Positions 8,008 to 16,148 of a stretch of 23,358 nt of DNA are shown one piece after another. How positions within the stretch are numbered: position 1 is the first letter of the stretch; each line of letters starts with the position of its first letter. The translations under genes and the position numbers were made by a program. This DNA is from a virus, in the IMG/VR virus record IMGVR_UViG_3300017744_000165, positions 1 through 23,358 of that record. One strand, 5' to 3'. The notes under the pieces were generated by a model. The model did no database searches and was not told where the DNA came from. It worked only from the letters and a program-made list of their open reading frames with translations.

Positions 8008-9123
8008 ATGGGTTTTTTAGATAATCAAACAGATCAAGCTTACTACGCTGGTTCCCAAAGCTTTAGATGGGAAACTGGAGATCCACAATATTTCACTATA
8101 ACAACTATAGATCCTTCTCCAACTGCTGTAGGAGATTTTTATGTTTATATAAACGGTAATGTTGTATCTACAACGAATATATCTTTTACTAATTCAAATA
8201 AAAGAGTAACAATAAGTAATATAACATTATCTAACAATGATGTTGTAACTGTACAATTAAAAGAAAAACTATATGGAGAATATAGATACACATCTTTATC
8301 TGATATAGTAAACAATTTTATGTTCTCATACGTAGGTGAAGGAAAAATAATTAATAGAGCAAACAGAAGAGATGTATTGTTTCACACAAAAAGAGGTATA
8401 CAGGAATTTGCTTATGACATTACAAAAGTTGAAAAAATACAAGAAGTTGAAGTTGGTCATACATTATCTATACCTATGCCAAAAGACTTTATTAGTGCTA
8501 CAAGTATTTCTTGGATAGATGGTTCTGGTATAGAACATATGATTTCAAAAGGTTCAACTACCTCAAAACCAACAGAAGCTATTGCTCAAGATGATGAGTT
8601 CAATTATACTTATGACAGTAATGGCAATATAATTAAAACAACAGCTCTTACTAATGAAAGATTTAAAGGTTTTAATAATTCACAACTAACACATGCTCAC
8701 GGAAATGATGACTATTTTTATAATAGTGATTTTCCATCGGAAAGATTAATGGAAGCTGGTAAAAGATATGGTGGAGATCCACAACATATGAATAGAAACG
8801 GTATATATATCATAGATCAATATAACGGTACTATAAACTTTAGCAGTGAATTAAGTGGCGCTTTAATAACATTGAAATACATATCTGATAGCATGGGTAA
8901 TGACAATGAAATGAAAGTACATAAATTTGCTGAAGAAGCTATATACAAACATGTTGCATATTCTATGCTTTCTACTATGGCAAACATTCCAGAATATATA
9001 GTTAATAGATACAAAAAAGATAGAAGAGCATCTATGAGGCAAGCTAAAATAAGATTATATGAAATAAACATACCTGAATTAACTCAGGTAATGAGAGGTA
9101 AATCAAAACAGATAAAACATTAA
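8008..9123 (+). CDS. Probable tail-ring/adaptor protein with N-terminal beta domain
   Basis: 371 residues. Residues about 15-88 form a compact beta-sandwich-like unit (FTITTIDPSP, FYVYINGNVV, VTISNITLSNNDVVTVQL) resembling the N-terminal virion-anchoring domain of T7-type tail fibre proteins. Residues about 93-371 look like a head-tail adaptor of the P22 gp4/T7 gp11 kind: helical starts (SLSDIVNNFMFSYVG, RDVLFHTKRGIQEFAYDI), then a beta part (VGHTLSIPMPKDFISATSI), a loop region, and the C-terminal helical bundle (EMKVHKFAEEAIYKHVAYSML, then a basic RRASMRQAKIRLYEIN segment). It sits 3 bases after the preceding ring protein and 4 bases before the tail stabilization gene, which fits the portal-proximal tail. 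The adaptor role is likely; the fibre-like domain is a fold guess from beta pattern. Confidence 0.62.
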   Translation: MGFLDNQTDQAYYAGSQSFRWETGDPQYFTITTIDPSPTAVGDFYVYINGNVVSTTNISFTNSNKRVTISNITLSNNDVVTVQLKEKLYGEYRYTSLSDIVNNFMFSYVGEGKIINRANRRDVLFHTKRGIQEFAYDITKVEKIQEVEVGHTLSIPMPKDFISATSISWIDGSGIEHMISKGSTTSKPTEAIAQDDEFNYTYDSNGNIIKTTALTNERFKGFNNSQLTHAHGNDDYFYNSDFPSERLMEAGKRYGGDPQHMNRNGIYIIDQYNGTINFSSELSGALITLKYISDSMGNDNEMKVHKFAEEAIYKHVAYSMLSTMANIPEYIVNRYKKDRRASMRQAKIRLYEINIPELTQVMRGKSKQIKH

Positions 9124-9127
9124 TTAA

Positions 9128-12100
9128 ATGCCTGAAGTTAAAAATACCTTTATAAAAGGTAAAATGAACAAAGATTTAGACCCTAGGATATTACCTGAAG
9201 GAGAGTATTTTGATGCAAAAAATATTAAAGTTAGTAGATCTGAAGGTGGTGATGTAGGTGTTGTAGAAAATATACTTTCTAATAATAAAGTTAGTGGTAT
9301 AGAATCTGATTTATCATCTACTGAAGTTATAGGTCATGTTGTTGATTTTGAAAATAAAAATGTATACTATTTCGTAACTAATTTTTCAAACGCTAATGCT
9401 AACATAAAAGCTCCAAGTGATGCAAAGTGTGCTATTGTAAAATATAGTCCAGATTCAACACCATCAACAACTACAATATTTAAAACTTATAGATTTAATT
9501 TTAATAAAATTTTTGCTATACACGGTGTAAATATTTTAGACGGTTTTTTATATTTTACAGATAATTTAAATCAACCAAGGGTTTTTAATGTTGAAAGACC
9601 TAATCTATATTCAGATGATCAATATTTTGAAGACAAAATAAGTGTGGCTAAATATGCACCATATTGTGCACCTAAATTTTTAAAACCAAAATATATTTTA
9701 ACTGTAAATGGTGCTGTTAATAATAGTGCTACCGTTACAATTTCAGCAGCTAATTCTTTTTTAGCCGCTGATCACGCTGCTGGTAAAAAATTTTTAGTTA
9801 GGCATGATAGTTTAGATGATGATATTATTATAAATAATATAAGTTCTACAACTTTAACTTTAAGTGAAAGCGTAACAATAGCCAATGGTCAAAAGTTATC
9901 AATTATAGGTTCTTCTATGATAGATAATAGTGCAGCTGATTCAGGTATAGACAAAGAATTTTTAAAAGAAAAGTTTGCTAGATTTTCATATAGATATAGG
10001 TTTGAAGATAATACTTATTCTATTTTTGCACCCTTCACTCAAATAGCTTTTGTACCAGAAATACAAACATTCACTAATACAGAAAAAGAAAACGCTTATA
10101 AAGAAACTGAGGTTTCTACATTTGTTAATTCTATAAACTATTTAGAGTTAGAAATAATGTTACCTACTTTAGATCCTTATAGTGACTTATTAATAAAAGA
10201 AATAGAAATATTATTTAAAGAATCAGATAGTTTAGCGGTAAAGGTCTTAGACACTATAGATATAAAAAACATATCTACGTTAAGAAAAGATCCTTCTACA
10301 ATAACAAATGGTGCTGTTTCTGGAGGTAAAATAAAAAAATATATTAATAACACAGTTAGTGGTTCTACTAATGATAGAAGAAAAGAATTATATTATATAT
10401 ATAGATCAGAAGAGCCTTATAAAATGTTACCCGAATCACAAACGTTCAGAGTTTATGATCGTGTTCCAGTAAAAGCATTAGCACAAGAAATAACAGGTAA
10501 TAGACTTGTATATGGTAATTTTGTTACAGGTAAAGAATTACCTCCTTCTGGATTAAACTTTGAATTAAGTACTGGTTCTAAAAATGAAGAAGATGAATTT
10601 CTTTACGAAGAATATAAAAGACACACATTAAAGCAAGATAGAACATATGTTGTTGGTGTTGTTTTTTCAGATAGATATGGAAGACAATCACCTGTAATGC
10701 TTTCTAATCAACACAGTTCATCAATTCAACACAAGAGATCGCAAATAAGTTTAAATGGAGATTCTTTAAAAGTTATATTTAATGAAGGTGTTGATAGTTC
10801 TTTTTTATGGCAAGCTGATACTAACCCTCTAGGTTGGTATTCTTATAGAATAGTAGTAAAACAAACAGAACAAGATTATTATAATGTATATACACCAGGA
10901 GTTGTTTTTTATAATTCATCAACACATGGAGATAGTATGAGTTATTTTCCTATATATGGCGACAATATAAATAAAATACCTAGAGATGAAGTAACAGAAG
11001 GAAGTAATATAAACCTATCTACAAGTAGTGTTATTTTAGATGGTATACTAGAAAATGGAGATACTGGTATTCAAACGTCTACACATAATATTATATCAAT
11101 AGGTAAACTTAATGATTTTGGTATTGAAGATGCTGATAGAGTAGAGTTTTATGATAAAGACAAACAATATTTGTTTGCACAAATTAAAGGTAATTATGGG
11201 CAACAAACTCAAGGTGGATCAAGTTCTAATGTACCTTCTTTAGCTGTTTTTGAAACAAAGCCATTTAAATCAAAACTAGATATATTTTATGAAACATCTA
11301 CATGTGGATTAATATCAGATTTAAATTCTAAAATAACTTCTGGTGGAGGATCTTCTAGTGCCGCTAGTTTAGTATTAAGAAATCTCAATGATGATGCAGA
11401 TTTAGATGAGTTTGTTGAAAGTACAGCTGGTAATTCATATATAATGATTATCAAAGTTTTTGATGCTAATGGCTCACAATTAACACCTGGAACAAATAAT
11501 TTAACTATAAGTGTTCAAAGTGTTGTAAGGGTAGAAGATAATATAAATCAAAGTTATGTAAATGAATTTAGTGCAGAACAAATTGGAAGTACAGATGTAA
11601 TAAAACTAAAACTTGTAAATGGCCAAGAATTTAGACCTTCGCCTTCCAACGAATACACAATAACTTTTAGAGCAACAACATCTAATGGAGCTAAAAATTT
11701 CACTAAAAACATATTTGTAACAAATGCAGCTCCAGTACTTGCTTTTATACCAGACGCTGATAGAATAGGATATACAGCTGATGAAACCGGTGTTATTGCT
11801 ACAGTAAATAGCAGTGGTGAAATATCCGGTAAAAATGGTAGTTCAAACTCAACGAGGTGGACAAATAGATTAATCTATAGCCACGCTGGTGGATATTCTA
11901 ATGTTAGCGTATCTGACCAAGGTGCAATATCATTAGGAACAGCTATAGGTGCTTCCGCATCTAACCTTAGTTTTGTTTTAAAAGTAACTGGTATTGCTGG
12001 GCCTACAGATACAGATACATTAACAGTACCTCTTTCGTTAGAGTTTGGTGATATTATTAGCGTAACAGAAAAAACAGGTACTGGCTTTAATTACTATGCT

Positions 12101-12592
12101 AGATGTTATGGTCAAGGTGGACAAGGTGATGGTTATGATCCGGGTGATAAGTATGAAGAATATTTTATACCTACTAATTACGGATATTATGAAGTTAACG
12201 GAACTTGCGGAGGTGATTACGAAGATGTTCTTTCAAATCACAATGCTTATGATGAAACAACTAACAGTCCTGTCCCTGCATCTCACAAATTCGCAACAGT
12301 AAGTGTAGATGGAACAGTAATATTAGATGTATCAAATTATACATGGAATGATTCCACTGAAGCCTTTTGGATAAGACCTGCTCCTCACCAAAACACAGAC
12401 CCAACTGATTCTGGTTATGTAGGTGCTAGTAATAGTAACTTTATAGTAACAGTGACAAGTTACATAACGGGTAGCGCGGTAACAACAGACTATGAATTAG
12501 TAGTGGGGTATGAACAAATAGGCGCTGTAATGGAGCCTGTTCACAGGGTGCTTATAAAAAGAAATAATATAACAACAACGCAATATTCTTAA
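9128..12592 (+). CDS. Tail stabilization/muzzle-type protein, N-terminal part, with Ig-like C-terminal domains
   Basis: 1154 residues. The N-terminus (about 6-55: NTFIKGKMNKDLDPRILP, then EYFDAKNIKVSRSEGGDVG) is a signature I recall for the large tail stabilization or tubular proteins of crAss-like and marine podoviruses. Repeated beta segments follow (GHVVDFENKNVYYFVTNF, ILDGFLYFTDNLNQPRVFN), suggesting a propeller-like body as in T7 gp12-type proteins. Residues about 514-590 hold VFSDRYGRQSPVML and GWYSYRIVVKQTEQDYYNVY; about 722-735 read ETSTCGLISDLN. Residues about 738-977 look like two Ig- or cadherin-like domains. The C-terminal 170 residues are Gly/Tyr-rich with two cysteines near 992 and 1025. 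The next gene starts one base after the stop and appears to carry the missing part of the same tail protein. No secretion signal. Confidence 0.65.
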   Translation: MPEVKNTFIKGKMNKDLDPRILPEGEYFDAKNIKVSRSEGGDVGVVENILSNNKVSGIESDLSSTEVIGHVVDFENKNVYYFVTNFSNANANIKAPSDAKCAIVKYSPDSTPSTTTIFKTYRFNFNKIFAIHGVNILDGFLYFTDNLNQPRVFNVERPNLYSDDQYFEDKISVAKYAPYCAPKFLKPKYILTVNGAVNNSATVTISAANSFLAADHAAGKKFLVRHDSLDDDIIINNISSTTLTLSESVTIANGQKLSIIGSSMIDNSAADSGIDKEFLKEKFARFSYRYRFEDNTYSIFAPFTQIAFVPEIQTFTNTEKENAYKETEVSTFVNSINYLELEIMLPTLDPYSDLLIKEIEILFKESDSLAVKVLDTIDIKNISTLRKDPSTITNGAVSGGKIKKYINNTVSGSTNDRRKELYYIYRSEEPYKMLPESQTFRVYDRVPVKALAQEITGNRLVYGNFVTGKELPPSGLNFELSTGSKNEEDEFLYEEYKRHTLKQDRTYVVGVVFSDRYGRQSPVMLSNQHSSSIQHKRSQISLNGDSLKVIFNEGVDSSFLWQADTNPLGWYSYRIVVKQTEQDYYNVYTPGVVFYNSSTHGDSMSYFPIYGDNINKIPRDEVTEGSNINLSTSSVILDGILENGDTGIQTSTHNIISIGKLNDFGIEDADRVEFYDKDKQYLFAQIKGNYGQQTQGGSSSNVPSLAVFETKPFKSKLDIFYETSTCGLISDLNSKITSGGGSSSAASLVLRNLNDDADLDEFVESTAGNSYIMIIKVFDANGSQLTPGTNNLTISVQSVVRVEDNINQSYVNEFSAEQIGSTDVIKLKLVNGQEFRPSPSNEYTITFRATTSNGAKNFTKNIFVTNAAPVLAFIPDADRIGYTADETGVIATVNSSGEISGKNGSSNSTRWTNRLIYSHAGGYSNVSVSDQGAISLGTAIGASASNLSFVLKVTGIAGPTDTDTLTVPLSLEFGDIISVTEKTGTGFNYYARCYGQGGQGDGYDPGDKYEEYFIPTNYGYYEVNGTCGGDYEDVLSNHNAYDETTNSPVPASHKFATVSVDGTVILDVSNYTWNDSTEAFWIRPAPHQNTDPTDSGYVGASNSNFIVTVTSYITGSAVTTDYELVVGYEQIGAVMEPVHRVLIKRNNITTTQYS

Positions 12593-12593
12593 T

Positions 12594-13889
12594 ATGGCAA
12601 CAACAATAGATGTAAGTTTTTTTAATTCCTTTTACATAAAAAGTAGTGATGCTAATGATAATTGGCATATTGAAGAAAGTAGAATAAAAGGAGATTTTAA
12701 CGCTGTTCAAGTAGATATAGGTGTTAGAGCGTATATTATAGATGAAGATTTTACTGAGGAAAGAAGAAAAAATGCTTTAATATATTCTGGTGTTTTTAAC
12801 TCTAGAACAGGTATAAATAATACAAATCAATTTTCACCAGCAGAAGCAATAACAAAGTCAGTAAATTCTGCAAACGGAAGTATACAAAAACTTTTTGCAG
12901 AAGAAACAAATTTAATAATATTACAAGAAGATAAAGTTAGTAGGGCTTTAATAAACAAAGATGCTATATTTTCAGCTGAAGGTGGTGGAACAGTTACTTC
13001 TTCTAAACTTGTTATAGGTCAAATAATACCTTTTGTAGGAAAGTATGGTATATCTAAAAATCCAGAAAGCTTTGCGTCATTTGGAAATAGAAAATATTTT
13101 GCAGATAAAAACAGAGGATTAATATTAAGATTATCATCTGGTCAAGGTGGTGGAGATGGATTAACTCCAATATCAGAGTATGGTATGAGAAGTTTTTTTA
13201 GAGATAATTTAAAAAATAGTTCTAAAGTAGTAGGTATGTTTGATAACTACCACAAAAGTTTTATAGTTTCATTGCAAAAGGATAATGGAAGTTATGAAAC
13301 GGTAAGTTTTAGTGATGCTATAAACGGTTGGACAAGTAGACATGATTATAAACCTTCTCAAGGCTTTAGTTTAAGTAATAAATTTTATACATTTAACAAT
13401 AGTGACGTATGGAATCATTATGATAGATCAACTGTTGATTATGGTAAATACTACGGTGCTAGTGTAGTACCTTCAACTGTAACTTTTGTTGTAAATTCTA
13501 ACGCTGTACAAGAAAATGTATTTTATAGTATATCTTATGAAGGAACTTCTTTATGGGAATTAAATGATATTAAAACTAATACAGATGATAGAGTATTGTC
13601 AGGAACAGAAGAATTTTTAGATAAAGCAAACAACATTGCTAATTCTGAAACTTCTACTGTAATAGGTTATATAGGTGCATCTGTATTCACCAAAAGAAAT
13701 AATAGGTACTATGCTGAATTGCAAAACAGTTCACCAATAGCGTATGGAGAAATATATGATGTAGACAATAACTTAGATGTAACGGGTATAAAAGGTAATT
13801 TCGTAAAAGCTACTTTTTCTACAACTTCTAATAATAAAAAACAGGAGTTGTTTAGTACTAATACGGTATTTAATAATGTATTAATATAA
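12594..13889 (+). CDS. Tail stabilization/muzzle-type protein, C-terminal part
   Basis: 431 residues. The segments NALIYSGVFNSRTGINNTNQF, NGSIQKLFAEETNLIILQEDKV and GQIIPFVGKYGISKNPESFA match, from memory, the C-terminal half of large stabilization/muzzle proteins of crAss-like phages, which are often one longer chain. Beta strands dominate (KYFADKNRGLILRLS, DNYHKSFIVSLQKDNG), as expected of a beta-propeller component of the short tail. The gene starts one base after the stop of the 1154-residue upstream gene and in a different frame, so translation is probably coupled and the two products probably assemble together. No Shine-Dalgarno, signal peptide or membrane span. The role in the virion is likely; the exact place in the tail is inference. 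Confidence 0.65.
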   Translation: MATTIDVSFFNSFYIKSSDANDNWHIEESRIKGDFNAVQVDIGVRAYIIDEDFTEERRKNALIYSGVFNSRTGINNTNQFSPAEAITKSVNSANGSIQKLFAEETNLIILQEDKVSRALINKDAIFSAEGGGTVTSSKLVIGQIIPFVGKYGISKNPESFASFGNRKYFADKNRGLILRLSSGQGGGDGLTPISEYGMRSFFRDNLKNSSKVVGMFDNYHKSFIVSLQKDNGSYETVSFSDAINGWTSRHDYKPSQGFSLSNKFYTFNNSDVWNHYDRSTVDYGKYYGASVVPSTVTFVVNSNAVQENVFYSISYEGTSLWELNDIKTNTDDRVLSGTEEFLDKANNIANSETSTVIGYIGASVFTKRNNRYYAELQNSSPIAYGEIYDVDNNLDVTGIKGNFVKATFSTTSNNKKQELFSTNTVFNNVLI

Positions 13890-13902
13890 AAAAATAAAAA
13901 TT

Positions 13903-14592
13903 ATGGGTATAGGTATAGCAATGGCGGGCGTAGGAGCATTAGGTAGTATTTTTAGTAGTTTTGGCTCTGGAAGACGAGCTAGAAGAGCTGAAAGTCAAGC
14001 TAATTATTATAGAGGCGAATTAAGAAAAGCTGAAGAAGATAGACAAGAAATTATTAATCCTTATAAAGGTATAACTGATTTAAGTTCTATGATTACAAAT
14101 CCAGCTCGTGATATGCAGGTTGCAACTAGATCTGCTGAATTAGCTGCTGAAGAAACTGATATGTCACTAGCTACTACACTAGAAGGTTTAAGAGAATCAG
14201 GAGGAGGTGCAGGTATGGCAACTGCATTAGCACAACAAGCTAATAGATCTAAATTACAAATATCTGGAAACATACAACAACAAGAAACAGCTATTAGTAT
14301 GCAAAGAGCAAGGGGTGAACAAGCTGCTCAACAAATGAGAATGAAAGAAGCAATGAGATTACAATCAGCGGATGTAGCAGGACAACAGTTTATGTTTGGA
14401 GTAAGAGAACAAAGACAAGTTGCTAACTTAGATAGACTACAAGGCATGGGTGATAGATATGCTAACATGGCCAATCAATATAGGTCAGCACAATCAAGTG
14501 CATTAGGTAGCGCATTTAGTGATATAGCAGGTATGGGTATGGGTATATATCAAAACCAGTTTAGAAAGAAAAATCCTGGTTTGTTTAAATAA
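13903..14592 (+). CDS. Probable internal virion/ejection protein (T7 gp14-like type)
   Basis: 229 residues with an N-terminal glycine/alanine-rich hydrophobic segment (about 1-22, GIGIAMAGVGALGSIFSSFG) followed at once by a basic patch (RRARRAE). The rest is almost entirely helical, Gln/Ala/Arg/Met-rich (AISMQRARGEQAAQQMRMKEA), ending with another Gly/Met-rich stretch (about 205-220) and a basic tail. This layout, small size and position between tail and giant virion protein resemble the small ejection proteins of podoviruses, such as T7 gp14, which enter the host envelope to make a DNA conduit. The N-terminal segment is not a convincing cleavable signal peptide. The assignment is by pattern and context; no specific catalytic feature exists. 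Confidence 0.6.
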   Translation: MGIGIAMAGVGALGSIFSSFGSGRRARRAESQANYYRGELRKAEEDRQEIINPYKGITDLSSMITNPARDMQVATRSAELAAEETDMSLATTLEGLRESGGGAGMATALAQQANRSKLQISGNIQQQETAISMQRARGEQAAQQMRMKEAMRLQSADVAGQQFMFGVREQRQVANLDRLQGMGDRYANMANQYRSAQSSALGSAFSDIAGMGMGIYQNQFRKKNPGLFK

Positions 14593-14620
14593 AAAATATA
14601 ATAATAATAAAAAATAAAAA

Positions 14621-16144
14621 ATGAGTTATAGAAATCCTGGAAATTTAAACATAGGAGATCCTAATGCTTTTTTAAAAGCTTTTTTAGGTGGTGTTGAAAA
14701 GTATAGTTCGTATTTCCAACAACAAGCTGAAAAAGAAGAACGAAAAGAAAGAGATTTAGATATAAGATTAGCTAAATTTGAAAGCGAATTAAATTATCCT
14801 GATATAGCTAAAAATTATAATCCTCAAGTTGCTTCTCAAGTAAAAAACATTATAAATGAAAAATATGTAGACTCTGGTGTTTTTGCTAGTTCAAGTGTGC
14901 AAGATCAAGCTAAAATTTTATCTGACATAGGTGTTAATATAATGGCACCTCTTGATAACATGAACAAAGCAGTTGCATTAGATCCAACCGATGTCGATTT
15001 AAACTTATTTAATAAAACACCTGTTTTTAGATCTTTTTTAGAAAATAAACAAAATGGTTTTGAAGTTGTTACTAAAGATAATGGTTTAGCATTTAAATTT
15101 AATGATGGAGAAAAAGATCATTTTTTAACTCCAAATGATGTGCCTGACAAAATGCCTACTATAAGAAAAAACACTGAAATATTTGGTGATTATGATAAAA
15201 GTATAAATGATGCTGTTAGAATTGTTGATTATGCATACCAAAGAGCAGAAGATTATAGTCAAATAGAAGGCGAAATGGAAAAAGGATTTGAAAGCGCTGC
15301 AAATAAAATTTTTGGTAATATGGATTATCAATCTAGAGCAGCTATTTTTAAAAAAATGTTAAAAGATAAAACTGGAGAAGAATTTAACTATAACGACTCA
15401 CCGAGTGATATTAGTAAAGATGAACAGTTTGATTTTTTAGAAATACAAGATCTTGCTATAAAAGAATATATAGAAAATACTATACGTAATCAATCAGCTG
15501 TTAGAAATAAATTTATTTATGAAAAAGAAAAAGAAGAAGAAGTTGATGATCCTTCAAGAGCTGAGTTAGAAAGAATGGATGTTGATGAGTCTTTAAATAA
15601 TGTTTTTGATATTGTAGATGGTCCAGCAAGTAGTCAACTTTCTGAATATTTAAAAATAATTGAAGATCAAGAATATAAAATTGAAAATGGTATATTAACT
15701 ATAACAGATGGTTTTAGTGTTGGTGATGATTTTGAAGATGCTGTTTATGATATGAATACTGCTGCTGGAAAAATTAATCTTGTTAAGAGAATAATTCAAA
15801 AACAAGGTTTATACACTGGTAAAAACGACAGTTATATAAACAGAAAAATAAGTAATTTATATGTTAATTTATTGAAAGAAGAAAAAGTAAAAGAAGATGC
15901 AGAAAAAGAAGTTTTAAGTAAAATACCAGTGGCTGAATTAGATAAGCAATTAAATAATCATAAAGCTACTTTAGATAAATTAAATAAACTTAAAATGAAT
16001 ATTGATGGAACTTTTAGTTTAGAAGGTAAAAATTATACAGGAAAAGAACTAGATACAATAAAAGAAAAGTTGTTCCAAAAAATCAACGACATAAGTAATA
16101 TTAGAAACCAAAACGCAAGTCAAGAATTTAATAGTAATAATTAG
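14621..16144 (+). CDS. Probable internal virion (cargo/ejection) protein, function unknown
   Basis: 507 residues, soluble, charged and mostly helical. The N-terminus (SYRNPGNLNIGDPNAFLKAF) leads into a helical region (about 25-55, QQQAEKEERKERDLDIRLAK). Another long charged helix lies near 295-325 (FIYEKEKEEEVDDPSRAELERMD) and a C-terminal coiled-coil-like region near 415-495, ending in an Asn-rich tail. No enzyme motif, signal peptide or membrane span is visible. It lies 28 bases after the small ejection-type protein and 4 bases before the 2143-residue giant gene, the place where podoviruses keep internal core proteins (compare T7 gp15). I do not recognise the family, and the role is taken from context. 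Confidence 0.55.
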   Translation: MSYRNPGNLNIGDPNAFLKAFLGGVEKYSSYFQQQAEKEERKERDLDIRLAKFESELNYPDIAKNYNPQVASQVKNIINEKYVDSGVFASSSVQDQAKILSDIGVNIMAPLDNMNKAVALDPTDVDLNLFNKTPVFRSFLENKQNGFEVVTKDNGLAFKFNDGEKDHFLTPNDVPDKMPTIRKNTEIFGDYDKSINDAVRIVDYAYQRAEDYSQIEGEMEKGFESAANKIFGNMDYQSRAAIFKKMLKDKTGEEFNYNDSPSDISKDEQFDFLEIQDLAIKEYIENTIRNQSAVRNKFIYEKEKEEEVDDPSRAELERMDVDESLNNVFDIVDGPASSQLSEYLKIIEDQEYKIENGILTITDGFSVGDDFEDAVYDMNTAAGKINLVKRIIQKQGLYTGKNDSYINRKISNLYVNLLKEEKVKEDAEKEVLSKIPVAELDKQLNNHKATLDKLNKLKMNIDGTFSLEGKNYTGKELDTIKEKLFQKINDISNIRNQNASQEFNSNN

Positions 16145-16148
16145 TATT

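Noticed and set aside
12096-12302. Alternative-frame open frame within the tail protein gene
   Set aside because: Low-complexity Met/Leu/Ile-rich translation with no leader, shadowing a real coding frame.
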